The notes: a model not told the origin generated them from the sequence alone. A DNA stretch of 38,524 bases from an uncultured Clostridia bacterium (GCA_945868505.1 CAMBLO010000024.1:1-38524), one strand, 5' to 3'; positions 1 through 7,778 are shown, counted from the first letter of the stretch. Numbers and translations: made by a program.

Positions 1-1061
1 GGCTCCGTGTGGATGCAGTGGCATCCATGCTGTATCTGGATTTCTGTAAGAATGATGGGGAATGGCTGCCCAATAAATATGGCGGCAGAGAAAATCTGGA
101 AGCAGTGGAATTTTTGAAGCACATGAATTCCATCATGGCGAAAAGAGAACCCGGTGCAGTCATCATCGCCGAAGAATCTACCTCTTGGGAAGGCGTTACC
201 AGAGATGCCGAGGAAGGCGGTCTGGGCTTCACCCTGAAATGGAATATGGGCTGGATGAACGACTTCCTGTTCTATATCAAAAAAGACCCTATCCATAGAA
301 AGTATCATCATAATAAGCTGACCTTCGGCATGGCCTATCACTATTCCGAAAACTTCGTGCTGGTTTTATCCCACGATGAAGTGGTACACATGAAATCCTC
401 CATGATTGGCAAAATGCCCGGGGATACTTGGCAGAGCTTTGCCAACCTGCGTCTGGCCTATGGCTTCATGATGGGGCACCCCGGCAAGAAGCTGTTGTTT
501 ATGGGCGGCGAATTTGGGCAGTATCAGGAATGGAGCGAAGCCCGTTCTCTGGACTGGCATCTGCTGCAATATGCAGACCATCAGCATATGCAGGCGTACG
601 TGAAGGAACTGAACCACCTGTATGCCAAGGAAAGCGCTTTCTGGGAAGAGGATTTCGACCCCAATGGCTTTATGTGGATTGAATGTGACGATGCGGACAG
701 CTCTGTGGTATCCTTTATCCGCAGAAGCAAGGAAAAAGAACTGATCTTTGTCTGCAACTTTACCCCTGTGGTGCATAAAGGCTTCCATTTGGGCGTGCCC
801 AAGGAAGGGGTATATCAAGAAATCTTCAACAGCGATGCGGAACGCTTTGGCGGCAGCAATGTGGTCAATGAAGCACCCATGGAAAGCATGGCTGCACCCT
901 GCAGTCGCTGTCAGTTCAGCGTGAATGTGGATGTTCCCCCTCTGGGGATGATCGTTCTGGAACGAAAAGCACCTGTAAAAATTCCTGCGAAACTTCCTGT
1001 CAAAAAGGAAAGTGCCGTAAAAAAAACAAAAAAATCTGCGGCTAAAACAGATTTGGCATGA
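1..1061 (+). CDS. glgB: 1,4-alpha-glucan branching enzyme, 3' part (5' end outside window)
   Basis: Makes alpha-1,6 branches in glycogen in the cytoplasm (GH13). The reading frame is open at the left edge, so the N-terminal CBM48 and first half of the barrel are missing. Bases 3-17 read LRVDA, continuing as VASMLYLD, the GH13 region II motif whose Asp is the nucleophile. AEES about 54 residues later carries the general acid Glu, and SHDEVVH (Asp near residue 123 of the visible part) is the transition-state Asp. A C-terminal all-beta domain follows. The last ~25 residues form a Lys/Ala/Pro-rich tail ([10 protein letters not shown]) not usual for the family. No clear terminator follows; an rpsU promoter begins 30 bp later. 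glgP lies at the other end of the window, so both glycogen genes flank this segment. Identity is secure. Confidence 0.96.
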   Translation, partial: LRVDAVASMLYLDFCKNDGEWLPNKYGGRENLEAVEFLKHMNSIMAKREPGAVIIAEESTSWEGVTRDAEEGGLGFTLKWNMGWMNDFLFYIKKDPIHRKYHHNKLTFGMAYHYSENFVLVLSHDEVVHMKSSMIGKMPGDTWQSFANLRLAYGFMMGHPGKKLLFMGGEFGQYQEWSEARSLDWHLLQYADHQHMQAYVKELNHLYAKESAFWEEDFDPNGFMWIECDDADSSVVSFIRRSKEKELIFVCNFTPVVHKGFHLGVPKEGVYQEIFNSDAERFGGSNVVNEAPMESMAAPCSRCQFSVNVDVPPLGMIVLERKAPVKIPAKLPVKKESAVKKTKKSAAKTDLA

Positions 1062-1090
1062 TTTTTCTTAAGAATTTCTCTTTGTTCTTA

Positions 1091-1119
1091 TTGACGTTGT
1101 GGGAGTTTTTGTGTATAAT
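1091..1119 (+). promoter_or_regulatory. Sigma-A promoter of rpsU
   Basis: TTGACG at 1091-1096, 17 nt spacer, TATAAT at 1114-1119. The leader then holds a small hairpin (aaaggc...gccttt, about 1141-1164), and GGGAGGGAGGG lies just before the rpsU ATG at 1201. Confidence 0.8.
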
Positions 1120-1200
1120 TCTTAGATGTATGGTAAAAAAAGGCGTAAAAGTGCCTTTCTTGCCATCAACGAATCTCGCACTGGGAGGGAGGGAAATTCA

Positions 1201-1377
1201 ATGTCAGAGGTAAAAGTTAAAGAAAATGAATCCTTGGACAGCGCACTGCGTCGTTTTAAAAGAACATGTGCCAGAGATGGTATCATGGGCGAAGTACGCA
1301 AAAGAGAGCATTATGACAAACCCAGCGTAAAACGCAAAAAGAAATCCGAAGCCGCTAGAAAACGTAAATTCAGATAA
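1201..1377 (+). CDS. rpsU: 30S ribosomal protein S21 (bS21)
   Basis: 58-residue basic protein of the small ribosomal subunit that helps initiation near the anti-Shine-Dalgarno end of 16S rRNA. Residues such as [30 protein letters not shown] and the Arg/Lys-rich C-terminus are characteristic, and the length is normal. The ATG at 1201 is chosen over an upstream in-frame ATG at 1126 because it follows GGGAGGGAGGG at ideal spacing and gives the family's usual N-terminus. rpsU-yqeY order matches Bacillus. A structured repeat occupies the gap before yqeY. Confidence 0.97.
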   Translation: MSEVKVKENESLDSALRRFKRTCARDGIMGEVRKREHYDKPSVKRKKKSEAARKRKFR

Positions 1378-1389
1378 TATATTGAAAGT

Positions 1390-1504
1390 GTTATCAAGCG
1401 ACTGAGCGAGAGGGGCAGGCTTGCCTGCACATCCGATCAGGCATTTGATAATCTGACCGTATGAGTAAAGCGAAGCTTTACGAATGGCGGCAGCGGCGTA
1501 GCCG
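1390..1504 (+). repeat. Structured RNA-like element, copy 1 (homolog at 8783-8880)
   Basis: P1: GTTATCAA (1390-1397) pairs with TTGATAAT (1445-1452). Inside it CTGA (1402-1405) pairs with TCAG (1437-1440), enclosing a GCAGG/CCTGC hairpin (1415-1428). After exactly 12 nt comes GTAAAGC-GAA-GCTTTAC (1465-1481), then CGGC-GTA-GCCG (1494-1504). The copy at 8783 has the same layout with paired base changes. Lies between rpsU and yqeY; no T-run follows, so it is not an ordinary terminator. Function unknown. Confidence 0.6.
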
Positions 1505-1571
1505 ACTTTCATATTTGATGATATCTGTACGGTAAACCTGTTTGTTTACTTAGGCGAAAAGGGATGATGAT

Positions 1572-2021
1572 ATGTCATTAAAAGAGCAGCTTTTTGCAGA
1601 TTTGAAAACTGCTATGAAAGAAAAGGATACATTGAAAAAGGATACAGTACAGCTGATCCGTTCCGGTATCCTGCAGATCGAAAAGGATAACAAGGTTGAA
1701 CTGGATGATGAAGGCGTCATCGATGTTATCTCCAAACAGCTCAAGAGCAGAAGGGATTCCTTGCCTGACTATATCAAGAGCGGCAGAGAAGATCTGATCG
1801 AAAAACTCAATAAAGAAATCGAAATTTTGTTAAGTTACCTTCCAGAGCAGTTAAGCGAGGATGAAATTCAGAAGATCGTAGAAGAAGCGATTGCACAGAC
1901 TGGTGCGACTACCATCAAGGACATGGGCAAAGTCATGGGTATCGTGACAGCCAAGGTAAAAGGTCGTGCGGATATGAAAGTCGTTGGCGGTTTTGTGAAA
2001 AAAATGCTCCAAGGCAAGTAA
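1572..2021 (+). CDS. yqeY: GatB/YqeY domain protein
   Basis: 149-residue cytoplasmic protein of the YqeY family, related to the tail domain of GatB/GatE that contacts tRNA in amidotransferases; its own role is not settled. Opens MSLKEQLFADLKTAMKEKD, has SRRDSLPDYIKSGREDL and the LSYLPEQLSEDEI block, and ends with the typical MGKVMG...VKGRADMKVV segment. Length is normal. The ATG at 1572 follows AAAAGGG. Usual neighbour of rpsU. A strong terminator right after the stop ends this unit, so the next genes are transcribed separately. Confidence 0.95.
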   Translation: MSLKEQLFADLKTAMKEKDTLKKDTVQLIRSGILQIEKDNKVELDDEGVIDVISKQLKSRRDSLPDYIKSGREDLIEKLNKEIEILLSYLPEQLSEDEIQKIVEEAIAQTGATTIKDMGKVMGIVTAKVKGRADMKVVGGFVKKMLQGK

Positions 2022-2035
2022 TGATCAAAAACAAT

Positions 2036-2068
2036 AGAGCCACAGGCGAAAGCCTGTGGCTCTTTCAA
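2036..2068 (+). terminator. Rho-independent terminator after yqeY
   Basis: Perfect 12-bp stem AGAGCCACAGGC (2036-2047) / GCCTGTGGCTCT (2052-2063) with a GAAA tetraloop, then a short T-rich tail. Confidence 0.85.
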
Positions 2069-2075
2069 TTTCTTA

Positions 2076-2103
2076 TTGACTTTCCCCTTTAGGATGCTAT
2101 AAT
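2076..2103 (+). promoter_or_regulatory. Sigma-A promoter of the first substrate-binding protein
   Basis: TTGACT at 2076-2081, 16 nt spacer, TATAAT at 2098-2103; AAAAGGAGGA and the ATG at 2147 follow. Confidence 0.85.
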
Positions 2104-2146
2104 CACCTTAAAAAGCAGGGAAAAAGTGGAAAAAGGAGGATTCCGT

Positions 2147-3127
2147 ATGAAAATGAAAAAATATATGGGCTTGGCAGCCGCTTTGATGGCAGCGGTTCTG
2201 GCAATGACGGGCTGCGGCGGCACAGGAGAAACGGCGGAAAACAAATATCAGATCGGTATCGTGCAGCAGAGTGAGCATGGCTCTCTGGATGCGGCCACCG
2301 AAGGCTTTATGGATAAGCTGACAGAGCTTTTGGGGGAAGAAAACGTAACCTTTGACCTGAAAAATGCCCAAGGGGAACAGACCAACAGCACCACCATTGC
2401 AACGAAATTTGTTTCCGATGGTGTTGACCTCATCATGGCAAACGGCACAACAGCCTTGCAGTCTGCGGCAGTTGCAACGGGAGAGATCCCCATTGTCGGT
2501 GCTTCTGTGTCAGACTATATCACCGCCGGCGTTGTAGATTCCAATGAAGCCCCCGGCAAAAACGTGACCGGTGTTTCCGATTTGGCGGAAATCAGCGCGC
2601 AGGTGGATGTTCTGCTGCAGTTCTGTCAGGAGGATACAAAGGTAGCAGTGGTATACTGCTCCGCAGAACCCAACTCTGCTTATCAGGCAAAGCTGGCGGA
2701 GGAACATTTGCAGGCGTTGGGCAGAGACTATGCCATCTATACAGCGGCAGATTCCAATGATATTCAGGCAGTTATGACAAAGGTAGTCAGCGATTGCGGC
2801 GCCGTTTATATCCCTACGGATAATACCTTTGCGAGCAATATGGAAATCGTGAAAAATATTACCCTTCCCGCCGGGGTGCCTTCCTTTGCAGGGGCAGAAC
2901 CCATGTGCCGTATCGGTGCCCTTGCCACATTGTCCATCAGCTACTATGATCTGGGCGTGAAGGCGGCAGAAATGGCTTATGAAATTCTGGTAAATGGGGC
3001 GAACCCTGCCGAAATGCCCATCGCATTCGTATCCGAAGGAATCACACCCAAATATAACGGAGATATGGCAGCAGCACTGAATGTAGAAATCCCCGAAGGC
3101 ATGGAAGCACTGGAAACAGTGGGATGA
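2147..3127 (+). CDS. ABC transporter substrate-binding lipoprotein (paralog 1)
   Basis: Predicted extracellular, membrane-anchored solute-binding protein of the ABC_sub_bind (PF04392, TrpX-like) family. The 326-residue protein starts MKMKKYMGLAAALMAAVLAM and has a signal peptide with lipobox MTGC. The mature part has a periplasmic-binding-like fold pattern (IGIVQQSEHGSLDAATEGF near the start, two lobes). The ATG at 2147 sits 7 nt after AAAAGGAGGA; a GTG 21 nt upstream lies inside the ribosome site. It is a close paralog of the next gene (about two thirds identical by eye), with its own promoter. Only one permease/ATPase pair follows, so both probably feed the same transporter. Substrate unknown; Streptococcus relatives are linked to tryptophan, which is not shown here. 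A hairpin at 3139-3173 follows without a T-run. Confidence 0.88.
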   Translation: MKMKKYMGLAAALMAAVLAMTGCGGTGETAENKYQIGIVQQSEHGSLDAATEGFMDKLTELLGEENVTFDLKNAQGEQTNSTTIATKFVSDGVDLIMANGTTALQSAAVATGEIPIVGASVSDYITAGVVDSNEAPGKNVTGVSDLAEISAQVDVLLQFCQEDTKVAVVYCSAEPNSAYQAKLAEEHLQALGRDYAIYTAADSNDIQAVMTKVVSDCGAVYIPTDNTFASNMEIVKNITLPAGVPSFAGAEPMCRIGALATLSISYYDLGVKAAEMAYEILVNGANPAEMPIAFVSEGITPKYNGDMAAALNVEIPEGMEALETVG

Positions 3128-3220
3128 TCGGGAAATTTATCAAAGGCGGGGCGGAATGCTCCGCTTCTTTGATGCCTTGACGCCGGTACATTTTTGACAT
3201 GAAATCGAATCAGCAACTTT

Positions 3221-3294
3221 TTCGATGCGTTTTATCGAAATATTCGATTTAGTGTTGACAATCAAAATGGGAGTGCTATAATGACTTCATCGAT
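3221..3294 (+). promoter_or_regulatory. Promoter with ATCGA/TCGAT inverted repeats, second substrate-binding protein
   Basis: TTGACA at 3255-3260, 16 nt spacer, TATAAT at 3277-3282. Just upstream, TTCGAT (3221-3226) pairs with ATCGAA (3234-3239), and ATCGAA also pairs with TTCGAT at 3243-3248. The palindrome CATCGATG (3287-3294) lies near the expected start. Another ATCGA is near 3204. The clustering suggests operators; the regulator is not identified. Confidence 0.65.
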
Positions 3295-3368
3295 GTAACG
3301 CATACTCGCGTGTGCGTAAGAAAGTAAAAGCATCGGAAAACACAAGAAGAAGAAAGGGAGAGATTCTT

Positions 3369-4355
3369 ATGAAAAGATGGATGAAAATGACAGCCACAAT
3401 GATGGTTGCAGCAATGGCATTGACAGCCTGCGGCGGCAGCACAGAAGCACCCGTAGAGGAAGCTGCAAGCGGCGAAGCATATACAATCGGTATCGTGCAG
3501 CAGTTGGAACACCCCGCTCTGGATGCAGCAACAAAGGGTTTTCAGGATAAGCTGACAGAACTGCTGGGCGAAGAAAATGTAGTATTCGACTACCAGAATG
3601 CGCAGGGCGAACAGACAAACTGCACAACCATCGCAACAAAATTCGTTTCCAACAATGTTGACCTGATTATGGCAAATGCTACAACAGCACTGCAGTCCGC
3701 AGCGGCAGCAACTGCTGATATCCCCATCGTTGGTACATCCGTAACCGACTATGTGACCGCAGGTGTTGTAGATTCCAATGAAGCCCCCGGTAAAAACGTA
3801 ACAGGTGCATCCGATCTGGCTCCCGTAGATCAGCAGATTGCTCTGCTGCTGAAACTGGTTCCCAATGCAACAAAGGTTGGTATCGTTTACTGTTCCGCAG
3901 AACCCAACTCCGAATTCCAGTCCAAACTGGCACAGGCTGAACTGGACAAAGCAGGCGTAGCATGGGCAGAATATACAGCAGCCGATTCCAATGAAGTACA
4001 GTCCGTAGTGACAAAAGCCATCAGCGAATGTGACGTTCTGTATATCCCTACAGATAACACAATGGCAAACAACACAGAAATCATCAAGAATATCGCAGTT
4101 CCCGCAGGTATCCCTGTTATCGCCGGTGAAGAAGGCATTTGTGCCGGCTGTGGTCTGGCTACACTGTCCATCAGCTACTATGACCTGGGCGTAAAGGCAG
4201 CGGAAATGGCTTACGATATTCTGGTAAATGGTGCAAACCCCGCTGAAATGCCTATCGAATACGTTTCCGAAGGTATCACAGCTAAATATAATGCTGAAAT
4301 CGCAGAAGCTCTGGGCATCACAGTTCCCGAAGATATGGTAGCCATTGGCGAATAA
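3369..4355 (+). CDS. ABC transporter substrate-binding lipoprotein (paralog 2)
   Basis: 328-residue solute-binding lipoprotein of the same ABC_sub_bind (TrpX-like) family as the gene before it. Signal peptide MKRWMKMTATMMVAAMALTAC with lipobox LTAC, then a Glu/Ala linker and the binding domain (YTIGIVQQLEHPALDAATKG). Long stretches match paralog 1, for example VDSNEAPGKNVTG and LATLSISYYDLGVKAAEMAY. The ATG at 3369 follows AAAGGGAGA; in-frame codons to 3312 lack a ribosome site. Codon use is strongly uniform, as in highly expressed genes, more so than in paralog 1. Strong promoter upstream and terminator downstream give it a separate transcript from the permease, which may raise the ratio of binding protein to channel. 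Ligand unknown. Confidence 0.9.
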   Translation: MKRWMKMTATMMVAAMALTACGGSTEAPVEEAASGEAYTIGIVQQLEHPALDAATKGFQDKLTELLGEENVVFDYQNAQGEQTNCTTIATKFVSNNVDLIMANATTALQSAAAATADIPIVGTSVTDYVTAGVVDSNEAPGKNVTGASDLAPVDQQIALLLKLVPNATKVGIVYCSAEPNSEFQSKLAQAELDKAGVAWAEYTAADSNEVQSVVTKAISECDVLYIPTDNTMANNTEIIKNIAVPAGIPVIAGEEGICAGCGLATLSISYYDLGVKAAEMAYDILVNGANPAEMPIEYVSEGITAKYNAEIAEALGITVPEDMVAIGE

Positions 4356-4396
4356 AAAAAGATTTTTACAAAAGAAAAAATGCAGATAAGAAACAG

Positions 4397-4428
4397 AATA
4401 GCGGAGCATTTTGCTCCGCTATTTTTAT
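4397..4428 (+). terminator. Terminator after second substrate-binding protein
   Basis: 12-bp stem AATAGCGGAGCA (4397-4408) / TGCTCCGCTATT (4412-4423), then TTTT. Confidence 0.85.
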
Positions 4429-4442
4429 CAGATTTTCAGAAC

Positions 4443-4471
4443 TTGCTTATCTCTGTAAAATGAGATATAAT
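4443..4471 (+). promoter_or_regulatory. Sigma-A promoter of the permease-ATPase pair
   Basis: TTGCTT at 4443-4448, 17 nt spacer, TATAAT at 4466-4471. Placed after the terminator, so permease and ATPase can be made independently of the binding proteins. Confidence 0.65.
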
Positions 4472-4541
4472 TTTTTTTGGCTTATTTTGCCGGAATATCA
4501 GGTAAAAGCAAGCAAAGAACAAAATTTTGGAGGGATCTCTT

Positions 4542-5450
4542 ATGAACATTATGGCATTATTGAACGCCCTTCCCGGTTCTGTGGCCCAGGGGTTGATCTG
4601 GGGCGTTATGGCCATCGGCGTTTACATTACTTTTAAGATACTGGATTTTGCAGACCTGACCGTAGACGGCAGCATTGCCACCGGCGGTGCCGTAGCCGTT
4701 ATGGTGATGCTTTCCGGGCAGAATGTATATGTGGCATTGATCGCAGCTACCATTGCAGGGATGCTGGCAGGCATGGTGACAGGCTTGTTCCACGTTGCCT
4801 TGGGTATCCCCGGTATCCTGGCAGGTATTTTGACCCAGCTGGGGCTCTATTCCGTGAATATGCGTATCATGGGAAAATCCAATCAGGCCATCAGCGTAGA
4901 TAAATATGACCTGATCCTCAGCCTGCGAAATATTCCCCATGCTATTATTGTAGGTGCCATTTTCTGCATCGTTCTGATTGTATTTCTGTATTGGTTCTTC
5001 GGTACAGAAATCGGCCGTGGCTTCCGTGCCACAGGCAATAACGAAAAAATGGCCCGCGCCCAGGGTATCAATACAAACAATATGAAGATTATCGGTCTGA
5101 TGCTGTCCAACGGTCTGGTTGGTCTGGCAGGGGGCTTATATGCCCAGTATCAGGGCAATGCCGACGTAAACATGGGTCGTGGTGCCATCGTTATCGGCTT
5201 GGCGGCGGTTATCATCGGCGGTGTTGTATTTGAAAAGGTATTTCATAATTTTGCCCTGCGTCTGGTAGGCGTTGTAGGCGGTGCGATTTTGTATTTCGTT
5301 GTAATTGCTGTGGTTCTGTGGCTGGGTCTGGAAACAACAGACATGAAGCTCATCAGTTCCCTGATTGTAGCCCTGTTCCTGGCAGTGCCTCATTTGAAGG
5401 GGAAATATGCTGCCAGCCATGTAAAGAGAGGAGGCGGGAAGAATGCTTGA
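4542..5450 (+). CDS. ABC transporter permease (BPD_transp_2 type)
   Basis: 302-residue integral membrane channel subunit of the ABC importer whose binding proteins lie upstream. Starts MNIMALLNALPGSVAQGL and has about eight hydrophobic segments. Motifs match the COG4120/TrpY-like permeases: ILDFADLTVDGSIATGGA, the loop GRGFRATGNNEKMARAQGI (the cytoplasmic EAA-like coupling loop), and GLAGGLYAQYQGNADVNMG. The ATG at 4542 is 8 nt after TGGAGGGA; an upstream TTG at 4527 overlaps the ribosome site and is rejected. The stop codon region overlaps the ATPase start by 8 bp (ATGCTTGA), indicating translational coupling. Confidence 0.92.
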   Translation: MNIMALLNALPGSVAQGLIWGVMAIGVYITFKILDFADLTVDGSIATGGAVAVMVMLSGQNVYVALIAATIAGMLAGMVTGLFHVALGIPGILAGILTQLGLYSVNMRIMGKSNQAISVDKYDLILSLRNIPHAIIVGAIFCIVLIVFLYWFFGTEIGRGFRATGNNEKMARAQGINTNNMKIIGLMLSNGLVGLAGGLYAQYQGNADVNMGRGAIVIGLAAVIIGGVVFEKVFHNFALRLVGVVGGAILYFVVIAVVLWLGLETTDMKLISSLIVALFLAVPHLKGKYAASHVKRGGGKNA

Positions 5451-6237
5451 ACTGAAAAATATTTATAAAACCTTCAATCCCGGCTCTGTCAATGAAAAAA
5501 GAGCCTTGAACGGCGTGAATCTGACATTGGAAGATGGCGATTTTGTTACCATCATCGGCGGCAACGGTGCAGGGAAATCTACTATGCTGAATGCCATTGC
5601 GGGCACATGGCCCATCGACAGCGGTTCTGTCATCATCGATGGGGAGGATATCACAAAGCTGCCCGAGCATAAAAGAGCCGCATATCTGGGGCGTGTGTTC
5701 CAGGATCCTATGAACGGTACGGCGGCGGATATGGAAATCGAAGAAAATCTGGCGGTAGCAAAACGCCGCGGGCAGACCCGTACCCTGAGATGGGGCATCA
5801 CAAAAAAGGAAAGAGAAGAATATGTGGAGTTGCTGAAAATGCTGGATCTGGGTCTGGAAACCCGTTTGCGGGCAAAGGTTGGCCTGCTTTCCGGCGGGCA
5901 GAGACAGGCATTGACCCTTTTGATGGCTACCCTGAAAAAGCCCAAGCTGCTCCTGCTGGATGAACATACGGCAGCCCTCGACCCGAAAACAGCGGCGAAG
6001 GTACTGGAAATTTCCGATAAGATTATTGCGGAAAACAATCTGACAGCCTTGATGGTTACCCATAATATGAAGGATGCCATTGCTCATGGCAATCGTCTGA
6101 TTATGATGTGGGATGGGAAGATCATTCTGGATATCAAAGGGGAAGAAAAGAAGAACCTGACCGTAGACGACTTGCTGCATCAGTTTACTGTTGCCAGCGG
6201 CAAGGAATTTGCCAACGACAGAGCGTTGTTGGGATAA
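5443..6237 (+). CDS. ABC transporter ATP-binding protein
   Basis: 264-residue cytoplasmic ATPase that powers the adjacent permease (COG1101/TrpZ-like). Walker A GGNGAGKST at residues 39-47, Q-loop in GRVFQDPMNG, signature LLSGGQRQA, Walker B KLLLLDEHTAALD and the H-loop VTHNM are all present, so the enzyme should be active. The Walker B Glu is followed by His-Thr-Ala-Ala, as in this importer family. It overlaps the permease by 8 bp and ends the operon. Downstream are a palindrome-chain repeat and a terminator. Substrate of the system cannot be told from sequence. Confidence 0.94.
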   Translation: MLELKNIYKTFNPGSVNEKRALNGVNLTLEDGDFVTIIGGNGAGKSTMLNAIAGTWPIDSGSVIIDGEDITKLPEHKRAAYLGRVFQDPMNGTAADMEIEENLAVAKRRGQTRTLRWGITKKEREEYVELLKMLDLGLETRLRAKVGLLSGGQRQALTLLMATLKKPKLLLLDEHTAALDPKTAAKVLEISDKIIAENNLTALMVTHNMKDAIAHGNRLIMMWDGKIILDIKGEEKKNLTVDDLLHQFTVASGKEFANDRALLG

Positions 6238-6239
6238 TG

Positions 6240-6326
6240 GTTAAGACCTTGGGGCGCGGCCCCAATACCCCGCTGGGGTTTGACACCCCAGACTCCCGTG
6301 CTTGCCAAAATTACATTTGGGCAGGA
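6240..6326 (-). repeat. Palindrome-chain repeat, half copy A
   Basis: Reads, on the plus strand, TTAAGACC, hairpin GGGGCGCGGCCCC, spacer, hairpin CTGGGG...CCCCAG, spacer ACTCCCGTG, and an imperfect GCCAAAAT-TAC-ATTTGGGC hairpin. Same order as copy D at 19630 and, reverse-complemented, as the right halves of copies B and C. Confidence 0.7.
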
Positions 6327-6344
6327 ATCAAAATGCAATCCGAG

Positions 6345-6376
6345 AGACACTTACATTTTTTTGTGAGTGTCTTTTT
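6345..6376 (+). terminator. Terminator after the ABC operon
   Basis: 11-bp stem AGACACTTACA (6345-6355) / TGTGAGTGTCT (6362-6372) followed by TTTT. Confidence 0.75.
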
Positions 6377-6475
6377 GTATTGATGAATAGAAAAAAATAC
6401 TTGTTTTTTGTAACAAAAGAGTGAAAAATTCTATATATCTATCAGAATGTAAAATTGGTAGAGGGGAGGGGGAAC

Positions 6476-6955
6476 ATGGAAGAGTTTCATGATATTTACG
6501 CAGTGTATGCCAATCAGGTGAAGCGATTCCTGCTTTGCCTGACTGCCGATGCAGAACTGGCGGAGGAATTGATGCAGGAGACCTTTTATCAGGCAGTAAA
6601 ATCCATCGACAGATATAACGGAAATTGCCATCTGTCTGTGTGGCTCTGCCAGATTGCAAAGCATCTGTTTTATGATTATCTGAAGAAGAAAAAGGTACAG
6701 ACTGTTCCACTGCCGGAAAATTGGGAACCCCCTTCCGGGGAAGTGGGGCCGGAAGAGCGGATTTTGGAGCGGGAAGGAAGAAAAAGTATCTACCGATGTA
6801 TCCATGGCTTGGAAGAGCCCTATCGGGAAATCTTTCTGCTGCGGGCATTAGGGGAATTATCCTTTGCGGAGATCGGGGAGTTATTTGAAAGAAGTGAGAA
6901 TTGGGCAAGGGTGACCTATTACAGGGCCAGGATGAAATTGAGCGAAAGGATGTGA
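6476..6955 (+). CDS. ECF-type RNA polymerase sigma factor
   Basis: 159-residue alternative sigma factor directing RNA polymerase to its own promoters. Region 2 (about residues 5-65) includes AELAEELMQETFYQAVKSIDRY and VWLCQIAKHLFYDYLKKKK. Region 4 (about 95-155) ends in a helix-turn-helix: LGELSFAEIGELFERSENWARVTYYRARMKL. Length is normal. The ATG at 6476 follows GAGGGGAGGGGG; an in-frame GTG at 6455 would skip this site. Five bases separate it from the anti-sigma gene, so the two are co-expressed. A possible ECF-like -35 (TGTAAC, about 6409) lies upstream, but autoregulation is only a guess. Confidence 0.92.
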   Translation: MEEFHDIYAVYANQVKRFLLCLTADAELAEELMQETFYQAVKSIDRYNGNCHLSVWLCQIAKHLFYDYLKKKKVQTVPLPENWEPPSGEVGPEERILEREGRKSIYRCIHGLEEPYREIFLLRALGELSFAEIGELFERSENWARVTYYRARMKLSERM

Positions 6956-6960
6956 GGGAA

Positions 6961-7617
6961 ATGAAATGCAGCGTGATAAAAGATTTACTGCCGCTGTATA
7001 TTGACGATATCTGCAGTAAAGATACGAAAAAATTGGTGGAGGGACATTTGGCGGAATGTGAAGAATGCCGCAAAACGCTGGAAGAAATGCGAAAGACAGT
7101 GGAACTGCCGAAACTGACAGAGGAAGAACAGAGGGAAGCGAAAATGCCCTTTAAATTGATTCAAAAGCGGGGAAGAAAGCAAATGATTGCGGCGGTACTT
7201 GCGACGGTAATGTTTCTGGGTTCTTCCTTTGTGTTGGTGCAGGAGGTGGATTGGCTGAACCATATTTTCTTTCCTTGTATTCTTTCTTATGTAAATATAA
7301 CGGAGGAAGATTGGCAGCCGGTAATTTTTAATTATACGGAACAATGCTATTCACCCTATGGGCGAGGGGGAGATCCAGAGGAATTACAGGTGCCGGGATA
7401 TGTATTTGTGAGATGGAAAAAGGAGATTGTGAACGGAGCAAATAATGAAGGTTCGGTCCTTTTGCGAATCAAAAATAGGGATGGAGAAATCATTTCCGAT
7501 GAAATTTCCATCAAAACCGGAGAAGCTGTAGTGGTGGAGCAGTTGAAAAAGGGCGAAAAATACTATGTAGAGATCAAAGCGGAGAAAGCGGGACTATATC
7601 GTATCGCATTTACATAA
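6961..7617 (+). CDS. Membrane anti-sigma factor with zinc finger
   Basis: 218-residue partner of the preceding sigma factor. The N-terminal domain (1-60) carries the HxxxCxxC zinc-binding anti-sigma signature in GHLAECEECRKTLEEM, preceded by KDLLPLYIDDICS typical of these proteins, and should hold the sigma factor inactive in the cytoplasm. One transmembrane segment follows (about 77-96, AAVLATVMFLGSSFVLVQ). The remaining ~120 residues are outside the cell and beta-rich (EEDWQPVIFNYTEQCYS, YVFVRWKKE, GEKYYVEIKAEKAGLYRIAF); I do not recognise them as a named sensor domain. The ATG at 6961 follows GTGAGGG. The signal and regulon are unknown. Confidence 0.85.
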   Translation: MKCSVIKDLLPLYIDDICSKDTKKLVEGHLAECEECRKTLEEMRKTVELPKLTEEEQREAKMPFKLIQKRGRKQMIAAVLATVMFLGSSFVLVQEVDWLNHIFFPCILSYVNITEEDWQPVIFNYTEQCYSPYGRGGDPEELQVPGYVFVRWKKEIVNGANNEGSVLLRIKNRDGEIISDEISIKTGEAVVVEQLKKGEKYYVEIKAEKAGLYRIAFT

Positions 7618-7625
7618 TGAGATAG

Positions 7626-7667
7626 AAAACAGGCGGGCTTGCCAAGACAGGCACCACCTGTTTTTTG
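7626..7667 (+). terminator. Terminator after anti-sigma gene
   Basis: AAAACAGG (7626-7633) pairs with CCTGTTTT (7657-7664), with a partly paired interior, followed by a T-run. Confidence 0.7.
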
Positions 7668-7778
7668 TCATAGTGGAAAAAAGCAGGCGAAGCCTTACGA
7701 ATGCTTTTTGATTGTGCGCTTAAGCACGAATAAACCACTAGCTCTGCTGGTGGAATAAAAAAGCTTACAGCAGTAAAA

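Noticed and set aside
1461..1490. Hammerhead ribozyme-like ATGAG-stem-CGAA in the structured repeat
   Set aside because: The obligatory CTGANGA box is not next to the stem in either copy (GTATGAG, GATATGAG), and no cleavage-site stem pair fits.
3139..3173. Terminator after the first substrate-binding protein
   Set aside because: A hairpin is present (ATCAAAG/CTTTGAT) but no T-run follows, so it is not listed as a terminator.
3276..4409. Long open frame on the minus strand opposite the second substrate-binding protein
   Set aside because: Cys/Phe-rich nonsense composition, no ribosome site, fully antisense to a clear lipoprotein gene with its own signals; produced by biased codon use.
7683..7703. 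Third copy of the structured RNA element (GGCGAAGCCTTACGAATG)
   Set aside because: Only the short GAA-capped hairpin is shared; P1 and the inner stem are absent. GCGAAGC mini-hairpins arise easily, so it is not counted.
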